Counted from the first letter of the stretch, positions 42,140-51,756 are shown. The stretch: 64,000 bases of DNA from Endozoicomonas gorgoniicola (GCF_025562715.2 NZ_JAPFCC010000001.1:3366501-3430500), one strand, 5' to 3'. The notes: generated from the sequence alone by a model not told the origin. Program-made: numbers and translations.

Positions 42140-43953
42140 GACTGCTTCCTACAGTTTGGAAGCATTAGTGTTCAGGATTTTAAAGCAGTCTGGTAGATGG
42201 AGTTAGCCTGACGCTTACCCGGCTTCAGATAGGGCTCACCGGTTTCCGGGTCAATGGTGGCTTCCAGATAGTCCCGGGTGCGTCGAATAATATGCCTGAT
42301 AAAAGGGTTGTGTTGTCTGCCATAGTCTGGCAACACCCGGCGAAGTTTGGTTTTATCAGGACCACGTAATTGATTAAAACTGCCAGCATCGACAACATGG
42401 TCCCCCGGCTGCAATTGCAACCGCCTTCTTAAATCCCTGAAAGTCCGGTGATCCTCAGCCTGTGGTAATGGATTTCTGACCCAGCTCCAGGCCAGCGCCT
42501 CATCAACGGGGATTTCACTTTCCCCCATCACCATAGGCACAGCCCTGTCAGCCTTGCGCCATTCACTCCAGGGATCGCCCAGCACCTGATCACTGCCCAA
42601 CGCCAGAATGCTTAACAGATCAAAAGCCTCAACAGGGTGAAGCTGAACCGGTGTGGCAGTAGCCAGCAACATGCTTTTGGTTCGCTGGCTGATCTGGGAC
42701 AGAAAGCGCATCAAATTGTTGGGATCAGCTTTTTCTTCCAGACAACTGTCGGTTATTTTTTTCCGTCTGGAGCGGTGAGCTTCATCCACAATGACGCATT
42801 CATAGTGAGCAGCAAGAAGGTAATCCTTGACTTCAGAACCGGAAGTAATGAGCCCCTGGGAAACAATGCCCAGCCGCCTCGGGCATTTGAGAATACTCTC
42901 CGGCCCGGTAGCAGGCCAGGCAATACCCTGTTCATCCAGCCACTGCTTACCCGTCCAGATGGCGGACGGGTAAGCAGTTCCATCAACTCATCCTGCCATT
43001 GCAAAGTCAGAGGCTTGGGGGCAATCACTAATACGGGCTTATTCCCCTGAAGCGCCATCAACATACCCGCCAGCGCCAGCTGTACCGTTTTACCCAGACC
43101 CACTTGATCTGCAAGGATATACCGGGCTCCGCCTTTCAGGTGGTCGTCGAAGGCTTTTTTTACAAAATACTTCTGATGAGGCCAGAGCCCGAACTCTTTG
43201 CGATAAACCGGAATTTCGACAATGGCAGCAGCCGGGTCAATATCGGGTTCCTGCTGCCAGGTGCTTCTGTCGACCTCAACCCGTTCTGAAATCCGCTTTA
43301 TATCGGTAATGACGAAATCGCTGAGCGGAGTGGCAAGATGATGGTTCCAGAGAGCGTTAAACTCATTCTCAACCCAGTCTACAGCCTCCTGTGAATCGTC
43401 TTCCCACACCATTTCATAGTTCAGTTTCCAGGCGGTCAGGCTCTCGTTGGTGCTGCCCATAAAGCTGGTTTTGCTGCCATCGGCCAGAGTAATAACTCCT
43501 GCCTTACCATGCACAAGACCAAAGGCTTCGTCAGGCAAAACCCGCACCTCCATTTTCCCGGAAACCAGAAATTCGTAGAGCGTCTTAAAGCGGTCATGGT
43601 TGGCTTCCGGCAACTTTTCCGGCTCTCCGGCGCACCAGTCCCGTCGCATGGCCTGCCGGGCGGCTTTGGCGGTGATGACATCTTCTGCCAGCAGCTCTGA
43701 ATTGCAAATAACCCTGACCTTACCGGTCATGCTGTCCAGGGCTTCACCAGCCACTTCAAAAATACTGGATCGAAAAAAACCGGCAATGCGGTCGTAGGAT
43801 TGTGCGCCAACCAGTTTTTCACGGATAAACGACCGACCCAGTGGCTGCTGGCGGGATGAATAACGCTGAATCACTGGAACCTCGAACAAAGACTAAGACA
43901 ATTATTATATCGTTTTAGCCACGTCCCTCTCCACAACCGTATGCGCTATGAGA

Positions 43954-44691
43954 CTATTCAGTCCACCATTTAGGTCTGGGCTCTGGCTCATGGCCGAGAA
44001 TATGTTTCAGCTGATTGACCAAATCGAAGGATTTTTTTCCATCAATATGGGTCTGGAGATCACTATCCACATTACCCCATAGTGGATCCAGAACCACATC
44101 GACACCATGGGTTCTTGCCAGTTTTGCGGCGGGAACAAAGTCTGCATCACTGGCGAGTAGAACAATAGTGTCGGCATAGTGATTCAAAGTCACGGTGGTA
44201 ATATCGACACCAATTCGGGTATCCACGCCTTTCTGTTGCACACTATAATAAAAGTCATCATTAGTCAGATCAGAAAACTGCTTTTCATTCGCCAACAGCT
44301 CCCTTAATACCGTGTCCTTCACCTGCCACTGCCCAGAGTTAGACAGTTTACCCATGCGAAGTGCCAACTTGCGAGAAGCTCTCAATTGCTTGTGAAGCTC
44401 CGTTTGGAAAATATATCCCGACTCTTTCTTACAGTTCCAGGTGCCGGGTGTTTGATGACCAGAAGCCGGTCGGGGGTATCGAATCTGTTTCTCAAGAGGC
44501 GGGGCATCGTAATAGTAAATCCGGTACAGTTGATCCCGTCCCAGATTTTCCTGATGCTTTCTGACAAGATTGTATATGACAGAAACAATATGATGAGGTT
44601 CTAATGCACAGGCTTGAAAATGCTTCCGATGATAATACTTGATCCGCCGGACAAAATAGCCACCATCTACAAAAAAAGCGATTTTCTGCAT
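43954..44691 (-). CDS. NYN-domain (LabA/DUF88-like) putative nuclease
   Basis: This 245-residue protein has a PIN-like NYN fold: D9 in AFFVDGGYF, the central GVDTRIGVDITT, and LLASDADFVPAAKLAR, which together supply the acidic metal-binding cluster. NYN proteins are predicted or proven RNases. The start has AAGGGGGTG a few bases upstream. It lies between the DUF1156 fragment and the PLD-SNF2 helicase on the same strand, 64 bp before the helicase, so it probably belongs to this defence-type locus. A strong hairpin with a T-run lies directly upstream. Confidence 0.8.
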   Translation of the reverse strand: MQKIAFFVDGGYFVRRIKYYHRKHFQACALEPHHIVSVIYNLVRKHQENLGRDQLYRIYYYDAPPLEKQIRYPRPASGHQTPGTWNCKKESGYIFQTELHKQLRASRKLALRMGKLSNSGQWQVKDTVLRELLANEKQFSDLTNDDFYYSVQQKGVDTRIGVDITTVTLNHYADTIVLLASDADFVPAAKLARTHGVDVVLDPLWGNVDSDLQTHIDGKKSFDLVNQLKHILGHEPEPRPKWWTE

Positions 44692-44707
44692 TACACCCCC
44701 TTAAACG

Positions 44708-44764
44708 CAAAAAACCTGCAACCGTGGCCATTCGCTACGTATTTGAATGGGCACCGTTGCAGGT
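44708..44764 (-). terminator. Long hairpin with T-run, terminator or attenuator
   Basis: Read on the minus strand, the arms ACCTGCAAC and GTTGCAGGT, with inner complementary segments CCCATTC and GAATGG, form a stem of about 20 bp. TTTTTT follows at once (44713-44708). This is a good rho-independent terminator for the DUF1156 gene that ends at 44810. Only about 17 bp separate the T-run from the NYN start codon, leaving no room for a separate downstream promoter, so it may act as an attenuator. Confidence 0.7.
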
Positions 44765-44809
44765 CTGTGACTAAATATATAGCAACTTATGAAGGAAACG
44801 CAAGCCGGG

Positions 44810-45704
44810 TTAGCCGTTAGTATTCTCCAGCGCCCCCGCCAGGGTACTGGCCGCTTCGGCATCGGTTTCCCAGTGATCCATATGGTCAATATGTTCCAGA
44901 CGACTGAGGAAGCGTAATACTTCAATCAGCTTTTTCCGGTCGTTCCAGAAGCCCTTCAGTTCGGTCTTGAGGTAGTTCACCCCCTGCTGGGCCGATTCCT
45001 GTTTGATGGTTTCATGCACAGCAAACAGAGCGTGGCGCACGATGGAAGCATCGAAGCCGTGATCCTTCAGGTTGCTGCGGCCAAACTCACGGGCAGTTTT
45101 AAAGCGCACGGCGTTGGCTTTGGTCTTGGCGTACATAAACTGGTATTCCCGCACACCGAACCCTTTTGCCAGTTCCTGATAAGCCCCGGCACGGAGTTCG
45201 CCGTGTTTTTCCAGCTCCAGGCCTTTCAGGTACAGGCGCTCATCGGCGGACAGGTTTTTCCAGTGGGTCTCGTCAAAGCCATCGGGCACCAGATGGTTAC
45301 AGGCAATTTCCACGGCCTGGTCAATCAGTTTCTCGAACTGGGATTTCACCCCTTTCTGCTTTTCTCGGTACAGTTCGTTTTCGATATTGATGCCTTCAAT
45401 CTCGCTGTACTGGGTCAGCACCCGCAGTGCCGCCGCATAGGCCGCCAGCTGGTAATCGGTATCACCAAAGTTCGGGTGGTCCTGATCGTCGATGGTGGTC
45501 ATATGGTCAAGCTGGTCTTTTACGGCGTCTTCGATTTCGGGGATGAGTTCGTCGTCGAAGGCATCCAGATCGTCAAGGCGTTTGCGGAGGATTAGAAGAA
45601 CCGTTCCCTGAACGAAATTGCCTTTTTTCATTCCAGAGTCTGTTTCTGTGGCAATAGTCCAAGCAGCTGTAACTTGAAGGCCTGCAGCCCAAAGTATCAT
45701 AGCT
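44810..45704 (-). pseudogene. DUF1156 (COG1743-type) DNA methyltransferase, C-terminal fragment
   Basis: About 298 C-terminal residues remain. The start of the fragment, LWAAGLQVTAAWTIATET, matches the end of the methylase core, where the family usually has an AGF-VT-W-TE block. The tail, with FKTAREFGRSNL, VRHALFAVHETIK, WNDRKKLIEVLRFLSRL and HWETDAEAASTLAGALEN, is typical of DUF1156 proteins. The catalytic N-terminal part with the methylase motif is gone, cut off at the ISNCY end. In intact systems this putative adenine methylase sits with a PLD-helicase and an ATPase. Here it is upstream of NYN and the PLD-helicase. Confidence 0.75.
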
Positions 45705-47348
45705 AGTTCCCATCCAAAAACAGAACACAGAAAACAAACCTGCCTTTAGGTTTAAAAAATATTGTCCTTTCAGGCAGGTTTTCTGGCTATCAATATAAGC
45801 CAAAGCTCATAAGTAGTGAATTTCAAGCATATTAACCCCTCTGGTCGTTGCCAGCTTTCCCATCGGCCAAAGTCTTTACGCTATGGCGGGGGCTGGATAA
45901 CGACTCAGAATCACAAAGTTGTAGCAAACAACCGCCGCCCAACACCAGGCCTCAAAATGCTCTTCGTCTTGGCAAGGACATACAGAAAGTCCAAAACACC
46001 GTTTTAACCACGAAATTCCTGCTTCGATACCTGCCCGGAAGCAATATAGCTTCCGATAGACATATTGGCTCTTGACCATATCTTTTACTTCCAGCCCCCT
46101 CTTTTTATGAAAAGCGACATCGTTAACTCCCAATGCTTTTGCATCCTCAAGATTGGTGCTGCTGGCATACCCACCATCCACCGCAGCTTGTCGTGGCGCT
46201 CGTTCATAAATATCTATTTGTCGCTTAAGCATGGGGATGAAACGGTCTGAATCTGCCGGGTTGCCCGTCTCAATGACCAGATCGAGAAACATCCGGCTCT
46301 TACCTTGTGTCAGGTTGAGCTTATGGCTGTATTGAACATCACGACGGTCTTTCACAATGATGTCTGTATGAGGTTCGTACAGGCTGACAATTTTCTCCTG
46401 TGCCGGAACTTTTTCACCTTTGAATACACGACGTTCAGTCTGAGAAACAACGGCTGCAACCAACGGTAACAACCGATCCACGTCTGATAACCATTGAACA
46501 ACCGGCGCAGTGTCGAAACAGTTCCCCTGTTTCAGGGCGCTTTCCAGATCAAACCGGGCTTTGAGCAGGACTTTCCGAGTCTTGCGGGTTAGTTGTAATA
46601 GTTTTTCGTAATGCTGCTTTTGTTGCTCCTTCTTCTTTGCGTATGAACACTCTTTGACTGTTTTCTTTATGACTCTGTTGTGGTGGGTAAATTAGTAAAG
46701 AGGCTCAGGTGTGAAGCCAACCCCCTGCTCAAGCAAGCGACACATCTCTTTAACAGAAGTGCCAAGGAGGTCACTGTCGTAAGGCGCTTTAATATTGGTT
46801 GCAGTGACAGTGCTGTCGATTGCAGCCACTCTTCCTGTTTCTATTTTCTGCTCCCTGGCTGTTTTTAACTGCGCCCGGTGTATGCGCCGATACGTAGTGG
46901 CAGTAATTGAACAAACAAGGGATTGCAGGGATGACTTGTGTGGAGTCTGGTTGGGAGCAAGACGACAGAAGGCGCGGTACAATGGAGAGTCCATTAGAAC
47001 GAAAGCAAGGCACTCAAAGCTGAATTGAAAACGCTGCCTTAAAAAGTCGACTCGTAAGACTGATTCAGCACTCAGTGCATCTCTCCCGGTGTCATGGATT
47101 GCTTCGCTACGAAGATCGTTAAACACCCAGTCAATGAACTGGGAATGAGCATCCAGCCATTGAGAAAGACTGCAAAGTTCGTCATAAATTGCGTGATCTC
47201 TGTAAGGCAAATCCGTACTAAACTGCGGGGTGCGTTTTTTGCGCATTTTAAAGCCCTCTGCTTTTTGGCTTTCCTACGGAATTGGTATCTGAGGAAATAT
47301 AAGCGCTAAAGAGCAGTAGGGTTTTATTGTTTGCAGCTTTTGAGAACT
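45705..47348 (-). mobile_element. ISNCY-family element (ends approximate)
   Basis: A transposase of the ISNCY type is surrounded by weakly matching ends, AGTTCCCA at the left and AGTTCTCA on the opposite strand at the right. They are not flanked by a target duplication. The genes on the two sides are unrelated (methylase and hydrolase) and both are truncated at the element. The junction therefore looks like the product of a deletion or recombination between copies rather than a simple insertion. The boundaries could be off by tens of bases. Confidence 0.6.
45876..47246 (-). pseudogene. ISNCY transposase with in-frame stop
   Basis: One frame runs from 47246 to 45876 except for a TAA at 46692-46694, between ...FTPEPLY and FTHHNRVIKK. 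Candidate catalytic residues are Asp in VAAIDSTVTATN, Asp in AAVDGGYASST and Glu in RAGIEAGISWLKR. The N-terminus (MRKKRTPQFSTDLPYRDHAI) and GRDALSAESVLR match ISNCY enzymes. The single stop is probably a CAA-to-TAA change and inactivates the gene unless read through. Confidence 0.82.
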
Positions 47349-48211
47349 CAGTGATTGCAGCTGGTTACGTTTTTGGATGAGAACAAGCTAGTACACGAGC
47401 AATACTGGAACGGTATGCACAAGGCTAAGACGCACCTTGAAATGTCAGCTACCAAGTCTTACACGGGTATCCTTCTATCTACGTTTGTAGCGGAAGGCAA
47501 AGTAAACATGAAAGACCAGCTAACTAAGTACTTGCCAGAATTAAAAGGCACTGGTTGGGACGGTGCGACGGTTGAGCAAGTTGCTGATATGCGTTCTGGT
47601 ATTAAAGTTGAGTTCACACCGGGTCTTCTTTACTCAGACAAGATGACCGAAACACAAGACTGGAATGGCCCATCTAAGTACGACTACAAAAACATCATTG
47701 AGGTAGCTCAAGAGCTAGGTCAACGTGATGATGTAGAGCGTGGTGAAGCGTTCGACTACCTATGTATGAACACTGAAATGCTTGCTCAAATAATGGAGCG
47801 CATCGAAGGCAAGCGTTATACAGAAATCCTGGAAGAACGTCTCTTCCAACCAATGGGTGCGGAGTACGGCGCAGAAATGATGACAAACCGCGACGGTGAA
47901 GCTGTCTCGTCTGGCGGTCTGCACATCACAGCACGCGACGGCGTTAAGTTGATGGATATTATGATGAACGAAGGTAAAAACCGTAAAGGTGAGCAAGTCG
48001 TTCCTAAGCAGTTCATTGACGACCTGATTGAAGGTAACGACGAAGTACGTAGCGCATGGAAACACGATGGTTTCGCAGCAATTCTAGCTGACGCCTGGTA
48101 CAAAGACCAAATCCGTGTACTCAACGTTGACGGTCGCCGCTATATCACGTTCGTAGGTGTATCTGGTCAGGTAACAGTAGGTGAGCCAGCAACAGGCACA
48201 GTAATAAAGAT

Positions 48212-49538
48212 GGCTCTTTTACAGGTTGGCTGATCATTTTACAGCCTCCTGCCTGATTTTAAGATAGAGGTAATCAAGATCATTGTAGCCACAAGCTTTG
48301 TAGATAATCCGTTTGATGACTCCATTGAAAGCTTCAATCTTCGCGCTGGTTATACGATGATGGCAGTACGACAGCAAGCCCTCTCTTGCCCTGTCCAAGC
48401 CCTTAGCAAACCTCTTAAGTTCTGCAATTCCGGTTTCTTTTGCTAACTCTATCCATCTATCCAGAAACTTGCCGGCACACGCTTTGTACGTGTACGTCCA
48501 TAGCTGTTTGAGCATGTCTTTCAGGATGTAAGCCTGATTGAGATCCTCGTTCATGCTCAAGAGCTCTTTCAGACTGCTTTCTCGCTTTGGAGTCAGGTTC
48601 TCAGGGTTCATGAACAGGTTGAACCGCTGACCCTTGATAAAGGGCTTGTTCTCTTCTTCAGCCTGACGCCACTCCCTGCGCCTTATCTGATCTATCACAT
48701 CATTATAATTGGCAATAATGTGAAACTTGTCGTATACAATATCCGCATTGGGCAAGTGCTCTTTCACCGAAGCCTGATAGCTGCCACCACGGTCTATGCC
48801 AACACACTCGATGCTCGCTTTTTGCTCTTCAGTCAGGCTGCTCAAGAACTCATCCAGAGTCTCTTTTCGCTTGCCTTCACCAAGGAAGAGGGTTTCTCCT
48901 GAGTCGGCGTTAAGAACAACGGTAAGATACTGATGGCCTTTGCCAATGGATTTTTCGTCAATGAGCAGAGCGCGAATACCGTCACGCTTTGGAGCTGAAA
49001 GCATTCTCAGCAGCATCTCTTTATCCCAACGACGGGCAGTACCACCGGATATAGCAATGAATTCAGGCACCTTGTCGCAGGGCATATAGCGACATAAATG
49101 GCTGACGTGTCGTTTAAGGCGATCGGTTGCCTGAGCCTTGGGAGTTAAACCAGGAATAGTAACGGTTTCAATATTGTTGCAGTGTGAGCAGCGGCCCTGA
49201 AAAGCTGTGAAGAGAAGATTTACCTGTAGAACTCCCAGTGGTAAATCCTGGACACACCGATCTTTTGTCTTCATTTGTCCCATAGGGGTTTCACATTGAC
49301 TGCATTTCTCGTGCTGAATTCGGCCATCCCTGCGGAGATAGACAAAAGCTTGTTTGACTTCCCAATCAATATCAATCTGCTCGATTACCCAGCCGGGAAA
49401 TGCGAACATAGGACGTAGTGAGGGTGTTGTACACATGTCTGATCCTTCAGAAATTTTGATCTGTTCAAATCAATCTTTCCTGAAAGGCTATTTCTGTTGC
49501 AACCCCTCATTTTCCATCAGCCAACCTGTAAAAGCCCC
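48212..49538 (-). mobile_element. ISL3-family element
   Basis: The element is 1,327 bp with the 8-bp duplication ATAAAGAT (48204-48211 and 49539-49546). The ends are GGCTCTTTTACAGGTTGGC at the left and, on the opposite strand at the right, GGGGCTTTTACAGGTTGGC, the usual ISL3 terminal repeat. It interrupts the serine-hydrolase fragment. Confidence 0.95.
48234..49436 (-). CDS. ISL3-family transposase
   Basis: The 400-residue protein has an N-terminal zinc-binding region (CSQCETPM and CSHCNN), a helix-turn-helix, and the ISL3 catalytic domain with Asp in ALLIDEKSIGKGH, Asp in CVGIDRGGSY and Glu in SAKIEAFNGVIKR. The gene is intact and lies opposite to the hydrolase fragment. Confidence 0.93.
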   Translation of the reverse strand: MCTTPSLRPMFAFPGWVIEQIDIDWEVKQAFVYLRRDGRIQHEKCSQCETPMGQMKTKDRCVQDLPLGVLQVNLLFTAFQGRCSHCNNIETVTIPGLTPKAQATDRLKRHVSHLCRYMPCDKVPEFIAISGGTARRWDKEMLLRMLSAPKRDGIRALLIDEKSIGKGHQYLTVVLNADSGETLFLGEGKRKETLDEFLSSLTEEQKASIECVGIDRGGSYQASVKEHLPNADIVYDKFHIIANYNDVIDQIRRREWRQAEEENKPFIKGQRFNLFMNPENLTPKRESSLKELLSMNEDLNQAYILKDMLKQLWTYTYKACAGKFLDRWIELAKETGIAELKRFAKGLDRAREGLLSYCHHRITSAKIEAFNGVIKRIIYKACGYNDLDYLYLKIRQEAVK

Positions 49539-49843
49539 ATAAAGATGCACGGCGCTCAAGATGATTGGCAGCACCCACGTACTGTAGCGATGACGTTCAT
49601 GGACGTAGTTCCAACACTGCTAAAAGCAGTAGAAGAAATGAAGTAATAAATTAATCAGTGCCGTCCACTAGCGGCGGCACGCCTAAGTTGAAGTGGTTAT
49701 AATTCTCCGGGCACAAATACTCAGATTGATGCAACGACCCTGCCTGCCATGCAGGTGGTTCTGTGCAGATATTGTGACAAATTGCCATCATCAGAAATTT
49801 TTCAACATTACATAACAAGGGCTGGCCGATAACAGAGACAGTT

Positions 49844-50272
49844 TCAGACATTCAGGATTTCATCGTGAGCCTTGTTGATCAGTTTTTCTATCTGGTTCTG
49901 TGACACAGGGATAATACCTGCCCTAAGCCCAAAAGGTTTGAATACGTCATTCAGGATCTGTTGTGATGGACTACCCTTGCCACGTTCTATGTCGGAGATG
50001 GTTTTACGACTTACACCTACCAGTTCTGCAAAACGATCCTGGTTTAAGCCCAGAAGCTGTTTCCTTAATTGCTGCAATAACTGACCATCGGAAATGTCTC
50101 CCTTTAACATCTGTACCATGAGATTGAGTATCACTTCTTCTCTACTGTTGGGTGTAGAATCCGGTGTGGGCTGTGGTACAGAAGTATTGCTGTCAGTTTG
50201 TTGCTGCTGTGACTTTTGAGCTCGCAGTCTGGCAAGACGGTCTCTGGCATTACTGGTCATTCCTGTACTCAT
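49844..50272 (-). CDS. hipB: HipB-like antitoxin
   Basis: The 142-residue protein has a Gln/Ser/Thr-rich N-terminal half and a C-terminal Xre-type helix-turn-helix (about 75-130: LNQDRFAELVGVSRKTISDIERGKGSPSQ in pattern). I chose the ATG at 50272 because it overlaps the hipA stop as ATGA, while the GTG at 50284 would add four residues. It should bind HipA and repress the operon. It is the second gene of the pair, whereas in E. coli hipB comes first. The N-terminal extension is longer than in the E. coli protein (88 residues). Confidence 0.85.
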   Translation of the reverse strand: MSTGMTSNARDRLARLRAQKSQQQQTDSNTSVPQPTPDSTPNSREEVILNLMVQMLKGDISDGQLLQQLRKQLLGLNQDRFAELVGVSRKTISDIERGKGSPSQQILNDVFKPFGLRAGIIPVSQNQIEKLINKAHDEILNV

Positions 50273-51639
50273 ATCAGATCCCACTTCTTTAATTTTTCAT
50301 TGAGAAATCCAAATCCGATAGCCGGCAGGTTAACAATGGACTCTGGCACTCCCTGATCCGACAATCTGGATTTCAAATCAACCATCTGTGCTGCCAGTAT
50401 GGACAGTTCTTCGATCACAGAATCGGCTGAAACCCTGAAACCAAACTGTCTTAATGTGTCTTCAGCTTCCAGTGCGATTTTAATCCAGTCGAAATTCGCA
50501 CCGACTTCAAGCCCGCTAGCTGCCCCCCAGGTCGTTGTGCGTATCACTCCTTCCGGGTCGGCTTTCATCGGGGCAAAATCATAAATGGGTGATAACTCCG
50601 CTGGTTGTCCCGGACGCTTCAGAAAAGCGGTATTTCGACCATGATTATCAGAGTTGCCAAAAACTACATTGAGAAAATCCCGCTTGATCCACTCGTTTAC
50701 AAAAGCCTGCGGATCAAATTTGCTGCTGCGCTGATTAAGTAACATGACCAGTTCTGTGATAACTCGTAAATGATTCAGATTTGAACCGGGCGGCATGCCT
50801 AATGCGGAAAACACTGACTCCACACCGTAGTGAACAAGTTTTCCTTGCTGGATGCCTACATCAAAACGTGGCAACCACAAAGACACCTTCTCACCGTCGT
50901 CAAATAACTTCATTTTGGTCGTGTCGATGGTGCTAACGCCTAGCGCATTCAGTATGTGGTAATAGTGATATTCAGCCCTGAGAATATCCTTATCAGTAGC
51001 GCTGCCACGGTTTCGGGCAAATTTAACCAGGTAGTGATCGTCGGTATTGCTTGCATCATCCTGATAGGCATCAATCCACACCCTATCGTCTGATGTATAA
51101 CGAACAAGAAATTTCGGTGCTTCACCACCAGCCCCCGTTGCCCCACCGCCGACAGCGCCCATTTGATTAGCATATTGCAAAAAATCTGAGCTTCTTGAAA
51201 CGGCATCATCTAGCGGAAACAGAATAGTGTCGATTTTCTCTCCATTATCGATGAAAGGTAAAGCTTCTTTGATGCGCATGTTGCCAATCGGGGCTATTGT
51301 CCCAGTAGCAAGTAATGGATAGTCCTGTTCAATGGAAGGAAGGTTTTCAATGCCCAGGCTCTTGATCCAGAATCGTCTTCCCGCTCCCGCTGGCATAAGG
51401 TCATCAATGACAGCGAACCAGGGTTGTTGTGTGTGTGATTCATACAACTGAACCGGATACCTCAGTGAAAAAGCAGCCTCATGCCTATTTTTATCAAAGT
51501 ATTCAAAGGCGTAATCAAACAGATAATCCATCTCGCAAACACCTGGGCGACCTTTGTTGGGTTCAGGGAAGTTGAGGGTTACTGAATCTTTCCACGTATG
51601 ATCAACAAATGTTTGAACGGTAAGTTGTTTGGTTGCCAT
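50269..51639 (-). CDS. hipA: HipA-like serine/threonine kinase toxin
   Basis: The 456-residue HipA-family kinase has an N-terminal Couple_hipA-like region and a C-terminal kinase core. The catalytic loop is GNSDNHGRN, with Asp and Asn in the HipA arrangement, and the metal-binding motif is IYDFAPM. In E. coli HipA phosphorylates glutamyl-tRNA synthetase and causes persistence. Relatives may use other targets. A glycine-rich loop (GAVGGGATGAGGEAPKF) corresponds to the nucleotide/P-loop-like region. No disruption is seen, so the module may be active. Confidence 0.87.
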   Translation of the reverse strand: MATKQLTVQTFVDHTWKDSVTLNFPEPNKGRPGVCEMDYLFDYAFEYFDKNRHEAAFSLRYPVQLYESHTQQPWFAVIDDLMPAGAGRRFWIKSLGIENLPSIEQDYPLLATGTIAPIGNMRIKEALPFIDNGEKIDTILFPLDDAVSRSSDFLQYANQMGAVGGGATGAGGEAPKFLVRYTSDDRVWIDAYQDDASNTDDHYLVKFARNRGSATDKDILRAEYHYYHILNALGVSTIDTTKMKLFDDGEKVSLWLPRFDVGIQQGKLVHYGVESVFSALGMPPGSNLNHLRVITELVMLLNQRSSKFDPQAFVNEWIKRDFLNVVFGNSDNHGRNTAFLKRPGQPAELSPIYDFAPMKADPEGVIRTTTWGAASGLEVGANFDWIKIALEAEDTLRQFGFRVSADSVIEELSILAAQMVDLKSRLSDQGVPESIVNLPAIGFGFLNEKLKKWDLI

Positions 51640-51672
51640 ACCTTCTCTTCACTCAGATTAAAATTTTTATAT

Positions 51673-51725
51673 GAGTAATATAGTACTCAAAATGAAGATT
51701 ATCCAGTAGATATGAGTAATATATG
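51673..51725. promoter_or_regulatory. Probable operator of the hipA-hipB operon
   Basis: Upstream of hipA there is an inverted repeat GAGTAATATAGTACTC (51673-51688) and a second copy of the half-site context, ATATGAGTAATATATG, around 51710-51725. Spaced palindromes in front of a hip operon are typical HipB binding sites. The sequence is direct evidence and the binding is inferred. Confidence 0.55.
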
Positions 51726-51756
51726 TGACATAAGTGGGAATAAATTCAACTCAATG

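Larger units (their letters stand above)
38160..42218 (-). mobile_element. IS66 element containing a nested IS4-family element
   Basis: The ends are GTAAGCG in inverted orientation at 38160 and 42218, flanked by the 8-bp duplication CCGGCTTC (38152-38159 and 42219-42226). These are classic IS66 features. The total is 4,059 bp. Without the nested element and its extra duplication it is 2,421 bp. Gene order on the minus strand is tnpA, tnpB, tnpC. The element interrupts the PLD-SNF2 helicase. Confidence 0.95.
37094..43889 (-). pseudogene. PLD-SNF2 helicase of an anti-phage operon, broken by IS66 and a frameshift
   Basis: Joining 43889-42219 with 38151-37094 gives 2,729 nt, one base short of a 910-codon frame. 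The N-terminus has a phospholipase-D-like motif (HGK in GLVHGKAGV and GSTNES). It is followed by SNF2 motifs: QVGLGKT (Walker A), VDEAH (DEAH box), ATATP (motif III), then in the 3' part GTDAASEGLN and QRKGRIQRIGQ (motifs V and VI). The IS66 junction restores YLKP-VKVQLFGEGD. The missing base is near 42964-42977, at a 14-bp inverted repeat. PLD-helicase fusions of this kind accompany DUF1156 methylases in predicted defence operons, and such a fragment lies upstream here. The gene is inactive as sequenced. The TTG start is uncertain. Confidence 0.85.
47349..49646 (+). pseudogene. Beta-lactamase-like serine hydrolase fragment, split by ISL3
   Basis: The fragment begins at the ISNCY end without a start and lacks perhaps 80-130 N-terminal residues. 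The SxxK motif is SATK (in LEMSATKSYTG), and a Tyr-containing second motif may be YLCMNTEM. The fold resembles 6-aminohexanoate-dimer hydrolases and class C beta-lactamases. Joining 48211 to 49547 restores the C-terminus: VIKM-HGAQDDWQHPRT, ending VEEMK. Codon choice (many GGT, CGT, GTA and AAC codons) looks more Vibrio-like than its neighbours, suggesting separate transfer. It is non-functional. Confidence 0.75.

Noticed and set aside
45720..45790. Terminator at the ISNCY left end
   Set aside because: AAACCTGCC pairs with GGCAGGTTT across about 30 bases, but it lies within the element end and may be part of its terminal structure. The evidence does not decide.
49651..49851. 66-residue frame overlapping the end of hipB
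   Set aside because: It overlaps the hipB stop and has no recognised motif. The ending NFNLGVPPLVDGTD looks like translated intergenic sequence. It could be a third operon gene, but there is no support.
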